DNA of 64,000 bases. Source: Dendrolimus kikuchii. Lineage: Eukaryota > Arthropoda > Insecta > Lepidoptera > Lasiocampidae. Location of the stretch: assembly GCA_019925095.2 (NCBI GenBank), contig CM034411.1, positions 9,756,001 to 9,820,000 on the forward strand, given 5' to 3'. The position numbers were made by a program, and so were the translations under genes. Below, piece by piece: positions 11,101 through 23,100 of the stretch; within the stretch, counting starts at the first letter, position 1, and each line of letters opens with the position of its first letter. A model generated the notes under the pieces. It saw nothing but the letters and a program-made list of their open reading frames with translations, searched no databases and was not told the origin of the DNA.

Positions 11101-14100
11101 TCTCTGAAACGGCTGGATCGATTTTGACGGGATTTTCACTGGCAGATAGCTGATGTTATAAGGAGTAACTTAGGCTACGTTTTTAAAGCTTTCCGCGAAA
11201 CAAAATCCACGCGGCCGAAGTCGCGAACACAGCTAGCAACTTATAATACTAAACGGCAGTTTTCGTTTACGCAAAAAGTGCAGACCGGTTTCCGACATGT
11301 AAATAATCTATGTTGAACTTTATTCGCAAGCTTAAACGGCTGAGTGTTGCTTGCTATTCATTCTTAACTCTGTTCCGCTTACTCGATTAGTACATTGTTG
11401 CGCACTACTAACATTGGTCTACTGCGCAGGTACATCTGGAGGCATTATTAGTCTTGTAAAACTGTACTAATAATATATGAATGCGAAAATTTCACTTGGT
11501 TTAATTCTTCAAATGATGCGAGTTCGAATCCTGGCCGAGAAGCACGCACAATACAATACAATTACCACATGCTGACGGTGAAGTAAAACATCGCGATGAA
11601 ACCTGCACATCGAGATAACCGATATGTCAGTCTCGCCTAGCCATTTAACCAAGAGTTGTGGATATACAGTCCATTGCCCTAACAATGAGAAGATCCGAGC
11701 CCAGCGGTGAGACGTGTGTCAGCTGATATTATACACACACATTTAATTAAATTACATAAAACATTCATCATATAAATATGTATAATGTCAAATAAATAAT
11801 AAATCTGTAGGTTTTTACGTTTATGTTGCCAATGGACAATTAACTGCATAAAGTTTTACTCGGGTAATTGTAATTTTTCAAACATCATTAAAAAATAATT
11901 AGTTTTCCTCAAAATCGATCCGGAGGCTATTTTGAATATTTTTCGCTATTTCGTAAAATCTAGCATTTGGCTTTGGATGCTCACTTGAGAAAAATCAACC
12001 TGTAGCTTTTTTATATAAATTAATATACCTATATATGTTCAATATATTAAGACTATATGACTTCTTAATTATAAAGCAAAACCCACATGTTACACATTTT
12101 TTTATTTTTTTATCCTAAGTCTGGAAGAAATTTCTTTTAGTGATAAGACCGACTATAGTTTTCTGTACTTAAACTTCTTGAACTGTATATTAATATTATA
12201 TAATAAAGTTTATTCTATTCTATTCTAAAGTTGAAACTTAAACATTTAAGGTTCCATTTTTCAATCATCAGATCAAAGTTATCAGTCGAATAAATTATAA
12301 CCGGGCTGAATTTAAAAGTGATACAATTCAACTGTTTCCATTCAACCAACTGTCATTCTAATTTTTTGTTTTATCCTATAAATAACTTTTATCTAGTGAT
12401 TGAAAAATCGGCCCTAAATTGAACGGTTGAATGTCAATCAGTGGGCGACATCTGGTTATAAATAATTAAGCTTCAACGAATTCAAAACTTACCAGAATTA
12501 TTCATCATCTGATGATTATGTAGAGATTCATTGTGCGATGATGAAGTGGATATGTTCGTCACCGAACCGCTCACGGAACAGCTGCACACCTGAAACAAGC
12601 AAACGACGTTATTAATCAGTGATTAATCAAAACAAACTTACCTCAAGTGATGTTTTTGTAATGTATCTATACATATATAATAAAACTATATACATACTTT
12701 TTCGGCGGGCGGTAGTTCGAAATACAGTACGTTGAAATTTGCTCTAAAGGTTTTTTATCAAAATAAATTGTAAATATTATACAATTAAGGTTGATTTAAT
12801 GAAATACTAGAACTTAAACTACTCCTACCTGCCGGGAAGTGTATAGTTTAAAATATTTTGCGCTATTAGTGTTCTTTTACTTAAACTTTGTGGATCGCTG
12901 TGTGTCACTTACTAAAACACAATGGAGGCAATTCAAGAATCACAAGCTGAAATCATGATGATGTTTCAACAGCGAATGGCACAATTTGAGAATGATTTAA
13001 AAAACAGCTCCGGTTCATCACAGGGCTCATCCAATATCGCGAGCTTGTCAAGTGAGTTTTCAACATTTAAAAACTTTGTGACTCAAGCCTTGGGTAATCT
13101 TCAACGACAAATTGAATTATTATTTCAAAATGTTGATCGGATTGAAATGCATACCCGACGTAAAATACTCCTGGTTCATGGAGTGCCGGAAAGTAAGGAG
13201 GATCTGGCGAAATCTGTGGTCAAGGTCCTACAGGAGCATCTTAAAGTTCCCAGTTTCTCTGAAGCTTCTATACGTCGCTGCCACAGGATGGGCCGTCAAC
13301 ATGAAGCCAAGAAACCACGTCCGATACTGGTCAAATTCCAGGAAATGTCGACGCGCAATGATATTTGGTTCTCTAAAACTAGTCTTAAAGGAACAGGCAT
13401 AACTATTTCCGAGTTCATGACTAAGCATCGCCATGGCATTTTTATTGCTGCTCGTCAAAAGTTTGGCATAGGCAAGTGCTGGACCCGCGATGGCCTCGTG
13501 TATGTCCTTGGTCCTGATGGAACACAGCATCGTATAAACTCGCTAGCCGAATTGAGTTCAATTTCTGAAGTTATCACTCCTCAGCAAGTAGCGAGTGAAG
13601 TTCCCGTTAAAACAACAGCAGCAGCACCACCGAGGGCTAAACGTACCAATACCGGAAAAAAATAACGATTAAACCGTAATAGTCGAATCATAGTTTCTAA
13701 AATAGATTACATACATTATTTCTTACATTAACTATTGTTTGTATACCCTTCTACATGTTGATTTTTTTTTTTTTTTTGTTACGCTACCGTCAATGTAATC
13801 ATCACTACTCTCACATTTTAATCGAAAATGTAGTGTATTTAAATTTTTAAAGGGTTTTAATTTTTGTAATTTTCTTATTATTTTTCATTTACTGCTGTCA
13901 TCAAACATTTAGATATTTATTTTACTAGTGTAATTTTGATTTTTTTTTTGTGTATTCATTCAATGTTTTTCTTTATAGTATTTTTATGCGTATTTTCCTT
14001 TGTCTTATTTTATTTTACTTTATTTAAATTACTTCATAACTATACACACCTGGCAGGTGAGTGTAAAACTTATATTTTATATATAAAACGTAACTATATT

Positions 14101-17100
14101 TTGATATTATATTTCACTTACGTATAAATATATATTATACTTTATTCTTATATTATTATATATTTAGTATGTTATCTGACGAAAGTAGTGACTTCGAGAG
14201 TTGTTGCGATGCAACTATAAGTGACAACAGTTATCACAGCATTCCCTCACTTTCTGGCTCACTTTACTCGGGGTTTTCTGATGTTCAAAAGAACTTTAAT
14301 GTTGTTCATATTAATGCCCAAAGCATTCCGGCACATTTCTGTGATATGCTAGCGACTTTTGACAGTAAGCATGTGCATGCTATTTTAGTATCTGAATCCT
14401 GGTTAAACCACTCCCTTCCTTCTGTTTCTTACACTTTACCTGGTTATTCACTTATTAGGAATGATCGTACTGGCCGGGTAGGCGGTGGTGTTGCTATTTA
14501 CCTAAGTTCCTCTATTTCTTACAAAGTTCTAGATTTATCATTACAGCCTCCGCCTTCTGACGCCGGGGAACATCTTTTTATAGAAGTAGAGTTAAACCAT
14601 ACCAAAATTCTCTTGGGTGTGTATTACTGTCCGTCTATGCATATCAACTTTTTTCCATCCTTTGAATATCTTCTTGAAAAATATGCTCCTTCCTATAATC
14701 ACACCATTATTATGGGCGACTTCAATACGTGCCTCTTAAAAAACGACTCACGGTCTTCTTGTATGAAAAGCGCTGCTGAATCTAATAACCTACACATTCT
14801 TCCTCTGAACCCAACCCATCACTATCCCAATTCCAATCCTTCGCTCTTAGACCTTATTCTTGTATCCTCCAGAGATCATGCTGCAAAACATGGTCAATAT
14901 CCTGCCGACGCCTTTTCCTATCACGACCTAATTTACCTTTCCTACAAAGTCCGTCCAAAAAAAATCAAACCTAAAACCCTCTCGCAGCGCAATTTCGATG
15001 GCATTAACTCTGACACTCTACTTCAGGATGTAAATAAAATTGATTGGTCACGTCTTCTCGAGTCAAACTGTATCGACGAAAAAGTAGCCTTATTCAATGG
15101 TATCCTTACAGAGATATACGATATACATGCACCTGTGCGCATAATTAAAATAAAACATCTCCCAGCACCGTGGTTAACCAAAGAAATCAAAGAATTACTG
15201 TCTAAAAAAGCTGCAGCCAAGACAAAATACAAACGCAGACCAAACTCTTGCAATTGGGAAAAGTATGTCTCAATGCGTAATCACTGCAACAAGGTGTGTA
15301 GGGACGCTCAACGGCGCCACATTCACAATTCTGTACAAAATGGAGACTCCGCAAAGGTTTGGAAATTTCTTAAAACACTGGGAGTTGGTAAACAGCAAAA
15401 CACTCCGGTTTCTTCAGATTTAGTATCAATTCTCTTAATAAACATTTTACCGCTTTGTCTAATATTGATAAGACTCTCAAAGATAAAACCTTAGCTTATC
15501 TTTTCTCTCTTCCAACTCCTAAATATTCACCTTTTATCTTCACTCAACTTACCGATTGTGATGTTAAGAAGAGTATCTTAGCGATTACATCTAAGGCTGT
15601 GGGTAGCGACAGTGTTAGTCGACGTATGTTGCTTCCTATCCTTGACTCCATCCTTCCAATTATAACACACATCTTTAATTACTCCATTACCATTGGTTCT
15701 TTTCCTAAAATTTGGAAAGATGCACAAATAGTACCTATCCCTAAAAAATCTAATCCAAAGTCCTTTTCTGATTACCGTCCTATTTCCATTCTCCCCTTCC
15801 TCTCCAAAGTACTTGAGCGACTCATTCATGAGCAACTCAGTGTATTCCTTAACACTAACCTTTTACTAAATCCATTCCAATCCGGTTTCCGTCCTGGACA
15901 TAGCACTGGCACTGCCCTAGTCAAAGTCACTGATGACATCAGGTTTGCAGCTGAGAAAGGCGAGGTTACCCTCCTCACGTTGCTAGATTTTAGCAACGCT
16001 TTTAACACTGTGAACTTTGACATCTTAATTGCTATACTGTGCTCTATAAACATATCTCCAACGGTAATTGAATGGTTTCGTAGTTACCTGTTTGGACGCC
16101 GACAGCGTGTCAGAGCTGAGGATAAGTTCTCCTCCTGGTGCAACACGTTAGCCGGTGTACCACAGGGTGGCGTACTGTCTCCATTGCTTTTCGCCATATT
16201 TATTAATACTATTTCAAATCATCTTCTTTGTCCCTACCATCTGTATGCAGATGATTTGCAAATTTACACCAGTGCTCCAATTAGTAATTTTCATGATGCT
16301 ATAACTAAAATTAATAGAGACCTGTTACATATTGCTAGTTGGAGTAAGGAGTTTGGACTTACTGTTAATCCGACAAAGACCCAAGCTATTGTCATTGGGA
16401 GTTCACGGATGATTACTAAGATTGACCTATCTCGGTTACCAAAAATTATGTTTGACGGTGTTATTATAAATCTTAGTGAGAAGGTCAAGAATCTAGGTAT
16501 ATATTTCGACCAATCTCTATCTTGGGGCCCCCAAATACAAGAAGTAAGTCGCAAAATATTTGCAAGTGCAGCGTCTCTTCGAAGGTTGAAAAACTTCCTT
16601 CCACTTCATACTAAAATTGTGCTTGCCCAATCCCTACTCCTCCCTATCCTTGACTATGGCGACATTAGCTACTTAGATATCACCGAAAGCCAATTAGATA
16701 AACTAGAGCGACTCCAAAACTTCTGCATTCGTTTCATATTTGGTTTGCGCAAATATGATCACATTTCTGAATTTCGTAGTAAGCTCGAATGGCTTCCCAT
16801 CCGCCTTCGCCGGAATGCTCATATCTTATCCCTTTTGTATAATGTACTCTTTAGCCCAAAAACGCCCTCCTATCTGAAGGAACGCTTTGAGTTCTTTCAA
16901 GACAGTAGTACAAGGCTCTTGAGATCATCAGCAAATCTGCGACTAATAACGCCAATACATTCTACGCAATTTTGTCAGAAATCTTTTACTGTGCAGGCTG
17001 TAAGGTTGTGGAATGTATTGCCAATGAGCATTAGAAGTGCCAAGTCACTTACTTCTTTTAATAAACTCCTCAAAGATCACTATCTAAATTTGTAAACAGT

Positions 17101-20100
17101 AATTTATGTATGTATATGTAACTCTATGTACATATATTTGTATATAAATATGTATGTGTATTTTTATTTACTATTAATATATGTATATATGATTGTATAT
17201 ATTTTAAACTATGCACACTGAATACCGACCCATTATTAGATATGTAAAATTATCTCCAGAAGGTTGTCTGGAAGAAATCGCTGTTAGCGATAAGACCGCC
17301 GATTGTACTAGTTATATGATTGTTAACTCATGTGTATTATTTTCTTGTGTGCAAGTGGCGCAAAAAAACCGACTATTTTTTTTTAGTCTACAGTGAATAA
17401 GTTTTTGATGTTTTAAGAACTCCCTCCAAAGGATAGCTCAAATTAAAAAAAAAAATCACCAAATGCCGATTTTTTTTTATTAGATTTATTTTTCTCGCTA
17501 CGCCCTAAGAACTGGGGTCCAACACTAGCTCTTAGAGCCGCCGTTTAGTTTTAAGCTAATCGTGTTTTGTGCGATGTGAGAGATCTATTCTATCCCTTCT
17601 GTCTGATTCCTCTTTCCCATTATTCCATCCTTCCTATCCCATCCCCTCTATCCCGTTCTAAAGGTCGGCAAAGCGTTGCTTGCGTTCCTGGCGTTGCAAC
17701 CCTCTATAAGCGACAATAACCACTTTCCATAAGCTGGGCCGTCTGCCTAGGTACCGCCAGCTTTGAAATAAAAAAAAATCTACTGTGTATAAGTATACAA
17801 ACCTTGATATAAGAATCACAATAACGATGTTAGTACTTCATACACTTTTTGTTAGTATATATAATATTACAGTATCCAATTGAACTTACAAATACATACA
17901 TTGTATTTACCAGTGGCAATCCAAAATTTTAACTTTCTGATTTTATTTAAAACACTACCATTTTTACTTTTATTCACACTTCTCAATTTACTTCTATATT
18001 TATCCATTTATATTATGAATTGTGATAAAACGCCGTTCTGTTTGTATATTTGATATGAGTAGGGAACACCACCGCACGTTTTATAACATCATAGATCGAG
18101 CGACATTATCGTTGTCTAAAATTATTAAGTACATGGCTTGGAAACCGGTTAAAAAAGTCCAACCGGTTATAGCCTATGTATCTAGGAACTTCTCTTTTCG
18201 GTTTGTTCTAACTTGAACCTCAATAAACCAAATCAAACCTCAATCAAAAAATCAATAAAAAAATGTGGGTGTGTAAAAGCGATTTGTGCGAAACGGGCTG
18301 GGCTTTGAATATGTGATTACCCTTCAAAGCTAGATGATCAATACCATAATTGTGTGATTTTTTTTACCTATATGTATAGCGTCGTTTTTTAAGTCAATAA
18401 ATCTTTTTCTTTCTTTCTGCTTCTTTCTTCAATTTCAATGGTTTTTGGCAACAAAAGTTCTTTAAATAGGCTTTGTGGAATAAACCGGTTTCGAACTATT
18501 TGAACCGGTTATTGGTTACCGGTGCACACCTTCAAAGCGCAGCCCTGTGGTACAACAAGTTTTCAGTCGTACACAAACCCGTGTTGAGACAGATAGAATG
18601 AGAAAGTAATTCTGCTAGAATATAAGCCGGTTAATTCAATTTTATATAAGGCTCTCTTTCAAGTTTACACTCCGAATGACATAGTTGACTAAAATCGGTT
18701 AATTATAACCGGTCCCAAGCCTTAAAAAATAAACATGCCAAAAATACTTAGTTTTCGATTTAATAGAGTTAAGTAACGGTATGTCATAATTAACTTCCGC
18801 ATACGTATTTTATAATTTATAAATGTTTTTTTTATTACAAAAACAAGTATCTAGATAAATCACCTCACAAGTCCGTAATTACTTATAAGACATAATCAAA
18901 TATATATATATAGCTAAATTTAAACAATTGAACAACACATATACTGGATTTCATACATATTCAAAGTAAACAATAGTAATGACAAACAATCTATCCGCAT
19001 TATAATTATTACTATGGCACAACGAAAAATTCGTATCCGTCATAACATTGAATGCAAATTGTATTTATATTCTATTTAAAATTGATCAGAAAAGTAAGAA
19101 GACGTCTCGCGACCACGACGTCACTTGATAAACTGATAAAATCTCCCGATAAGAGTAATTATGTATTTACAGTTACGTAGACACACCTCAAATTAATATA
19201 TTATATGAGTAATTAAAAAGGAGATACTATAAAATTATATTTTATGGTTCCGTGGCTAAACGGTAATTAGTTACAATAAAGTGAATTCCAATAGACTGGG
19301 CACGAAACAGAAAGAGGCAAACAAAGAACGAACAAGCCTGTATGATAGTAGATAGAGATATATGGAAGGTCTCTAACATGTTAGTATCATTATATTAAAA
19401 CTTTTTACGAAAATCGCGCGTACGGAGGAGTATGAAATTTCGCACACTTATAGTTTATATAAAGAAGGAGTGCAGAATGCTAATAATTTTTTTACATTAT
19501 GCATAATAAATACAATAATTCAATAAAAAAAAAAATACACACACTACCATGTATTTGATGACACACACGCGCATATATACTCTTTTGTTTATTATTAAAG
19601 TCAAATTAACAGTGTAGCCTTGGCGAAATCTATAGTTATAGAAGTATAGTCTTTGACAACAGAACCTTAATAATGTTCAAACTTATAATTGAAATTATGG
19701 TCGAATTTCGACCACTGGCCGACCACTAGTTTAATTTAAATTGTTCTTTTTACCCGATTTCAAAGTAAAGAGGAGGTTCTCCATTCGTCGTGTAAATATT
19801 TTATTATATATATTGCTATACTATTGTTGGCACCCCACCCAATTTATGAAAGATATTTAAGGAAATCATGATATTATATTTTATTACATAGCATACAATA
19901 ATATTATTTATATGGCTATAAAATAAAATAGAAAATATTAAGATTTCTAAATGTTTTTAATAAAATAAAAGGGTGCGAACACTTGTATAGTTTCTCCTAT
20001 TAGAAACAATTTACAGAATTCGTTAGTTTTTGGCGGGAACTGAAAGGTGATGTTGTGCTGTGTAATTTTATTTTCTAAAAATGTGTAAAGTTATTCTAAA

Positions 20101-23100
20101 ATGATTAGTAGCTGTAAGATATTGATAGTTTTTGAGTAGTAATTATGTGTTTTTGTGAGAAATATGAACTGTATAGTCAAATGTGGCCTTTCGAGTTGTC
20201 TATAACTGAGCTATATATAGGGTTAAGAAAATGAAGAAACTATATTCTAATCTAAGATCTGGCCGAAAGGCCTAGCTGCCAAGTCAAAAATCTAAATAAA
20301 AATAAAACAGAATTCGTTAATTAAAAAAACGGTGGAAGTTTTTTTTTTACGGTACGGGACACTACTAAACGTGGATCGATACGCCCTTGACCGATTTGCA
20401 TTTTGATATCCACACTCGTGTTATCAAAGTGTATACAAATAAAAATATTTTTATATGAAAGATAAGAGTTGTAATTTAGTTTGAGTAAGTGTTGAGTTGT
20501 TGTTATTGCGTAAGTAAAATAACACACACAGATAAGTATATTTTAGAAGAGTTCACACAGATGGCACTGTTAACAGTAAATTCAAATTCTATTTTTTTTT
20601 TACAGCAATGTAAACAGATTATGCGAATATTTTGAAACAATTACTATGAACTCTATTGTATAACTATAACTCAATTGCCACTCCTAATCAAAATATTCTT
20701 GCCACGGGTTGTCTGGAAGAGATCGCTTTTTAGCGATAAGACCGCCCTTTGTACCCAACTAGACTAATTAATACTAGTTCGTAAGTTTTTCTGTAATGGT
20801 GTACAATAAAGTGTTATCTATCTATCTATCTATCTATGAATGAGATCCAATGAACCACTCCCCACTCCGGCTAGTTCATCCCTCCTATCCCGTCCTTTCT
20901 CTTCCATCCTCCCTGTCCCACCCTAAAGGCTGGCAAACGCTTTGGCTTCGCCCTTGATCTTTCAAACGTGTATGGAGTACGGTAACCACTTTCCATTAGG
21001 TGGGCCGTCTGCCAGTTTGCAAAAATAAAGTACTAAAAATAAATTCAATAAAAGCTGGATACTTTATAAGCACAATAAAGCAATGGAGGCTTTTCGCCAA
21101 ATCCTGTAATGACTGACGTGTACTATTGAGGAAAACTACGTACAGTCGAGCTCATAAATATATAAATAAGCATTTGCAAAGGATTCAAAATATTGTAAGT
21201 ATTAGAATTTTACAAAATATCCTTACAATCAAACACATCATTATTTTGTGGTTAAGTTTTAGATTAATTTACACTAGTGGTCGCCCGTGGTCGAAATTCG
21301 ATCATAATAATTAATTTAAATTATAAGTTTGAACATTATTAAGGTTCTGTTGTCATTGACTATACTTCTATAATTACAGATTTTGTCAAGGCTACACGGT
21401 TAATTTGACTTTAACAATAAACAAAAGAGTATATATGCGTGTGTGTGTCAAATACATGGTAGTGTGTGTAAGGCTTTTTTTTATTGATTTAATGTATTTT
21501 TTATGTATAATTTTTAATAAATGTTAGCATTCTGCACTCCTTCTCTATAAAGTATAAGTGTGCGAAATTTCATGTACAAAGGGTACAAAGTTTTTGCTGT
21601 GCTTTTGCTTCACGTATATAGGATAAGACACATTCTGGTCAATAATAATCACAATTATATGGCCCGTGATAGATTTATAAATATTTGGTAACTACGATTT
21701 AAGTTTAAACTGCTTTGTCAAGAATATTTAATGAAATAGACTATTTGAATGTCATTCCCACATGTATAGGATATAAATATGAATATTTGTCTAGGTATAA
21801 ATTTTTGGATCCTAGGGTATTGAGTTATATATGCTTAAATATGGCTGGTCACAAATTATTGTAAGTGTCCAGGCATATATTATTGAACTGATTACTTGAT
21901 GATATATTAATGATCTACAGATTGTATTTTGTAACATTCTAATGCTTACAATATTTTGACCTTTGCAATGCTTATATATTTATGAACTCGACTGTACCTA
22001 CATTTTGTTCGAAGTTTCGCAAAAACGTAGACAAATTTTATTGAATAACAACATTAACTGCCCATAACTCGACGTAGCGTGATGGGTCTGGTGTTGCAAA
22101 CCGATACTAATCCTTGACAGGTAGGTCTCTTTTATTACCCCTTAGAATTTAAGTAATCTATTGTTCGCGTTAGTACCCTTTGTATTGCGCCGCAGTAAGA
22201 CGTCATAAATCCTTTCTTCTTTTGTTTGAATTTCGTTGCACATTCCGAGAAGCCAATAACCTTACGACTTCGAGGATTCCAAAGAATAATCATGGGCATG
22301 TTGTCTGTTCTACAAATATATATATATAAGGTCGGTCCGTTGCGGCTGAGTTAGTCGAGTCTCAACTGCGATCGACGCGTATCTAGTGTACTTTCGGAAC
22401 GAATATCTTATAACGAAGGACTTTGTGCGGTTTATATTATTACGATTACCGGTTTGCGGTATAGTTTTGTTGTATTCGGTTTTGTTTGTAAGAACCGTGA
22501 ATTACGTGTGTGTACTTCTAATACAGTTTGTGATCATTCCAACGGCATTTTAATTCGTATCCCACAAATTCGTAACAGTAGTTTTATTATTTTTTATTAA
22601 TTTACGTGTTAAAACACTAATATTATAATTTGATAAAGTGTACTCACCCCACTGTCGGCATCCCCGCGATGAAGCGGAGGCAAGTCGGCTGCTATCATGT
22701 GTATCTGGTGTGCAGACTGCTGGACCCTGGCAACCATCGCTTCCACTTCGCTCTGATTATCGCATTGCAAATGGTTGCTGAAAATATCATGTTTTAGGTA
22801 AATAATGTAATATTAAACTCGATATAAAACCATAACTGTACGTGGTAGAGTCACGATAGAATAATTTCTTGTTTATAGCTTTTAGGGCTAGCTCGTAAGG
22901 TGCGATACTACGCTCTCACAGAATATCAGCACGAAACGGTTAGCCTTGAACTAATCGTATTTCGTGCGATGAGTGAGAGTTCCGGTGGCCCCTTTCCTCA
23001 TCCCCCTGTTCCATTTCCCTATCCCATGTCCTCTATACACTTCTTCCGGTCCGATCCCTCCGTCCCTCTTTTTCTATTCAATGCTCTTTATCCCATCGCC

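Larger units (their letters stand above)
10930..12492 (-). other. siz intron 7
   Basis: Contains a degenerate SINE (11510-11745), a LINE 3' tail (12118-12240) and the Harbinger MITE (12250-12414). The stretches 10950-11500 and 11750-12110 show only diverged, unassigned repeat-like sequence. Confidence 0.7.
12890..17360 (+). mobile_element. Near full-length two-ORF CR1-like non-LTR retrotransposon
   Basis: This single element holds ORF1, an AT-rich spacer, ORF2 and a 3' UTR. At 17263-17310 the 3' UTR carries the hairpin tail (ATCGCT, 3-nt loop, AGCGAT, then aagaccgcc) that recurs in four other fragments in the window. The exact ends are uncertain: I found no clear target-site duplication, and the expected simple-repeat tail is not obvious after 17360. 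It sits antisense in intron 6 of siz, between exons 6 and 7. Confidence 0.8.
12590..22647 (-). other. siz intron 6 (10 kb)
   Basis: Contains the CR1-like LINE, poly(A)-tailed repeats at 17.5 and 20.85 kb, the AACCGGTT cluster, the inverted repeat pair at 19.4/21.3 kb and the repeat at 20.03 kb. The stretch 22180-22580 is less AT-rich, with tatatatataagg followed by gagttagtcgagtctcaac, which resembles a retroviral-type LTR promoter, but I could not find both ends. The stretches 18730-19420 and 21590-22170 show nothing recognised. Confidence 0.65.

Noticed and set aside
14169..15494. Treating the LINE endonuclease frame as a host DNA-repair gene
   Set aside because: The reverse transcriptase follows at once in another frame, ORF1 precedes it, and the 3' hairpin matches other LINE fragments.
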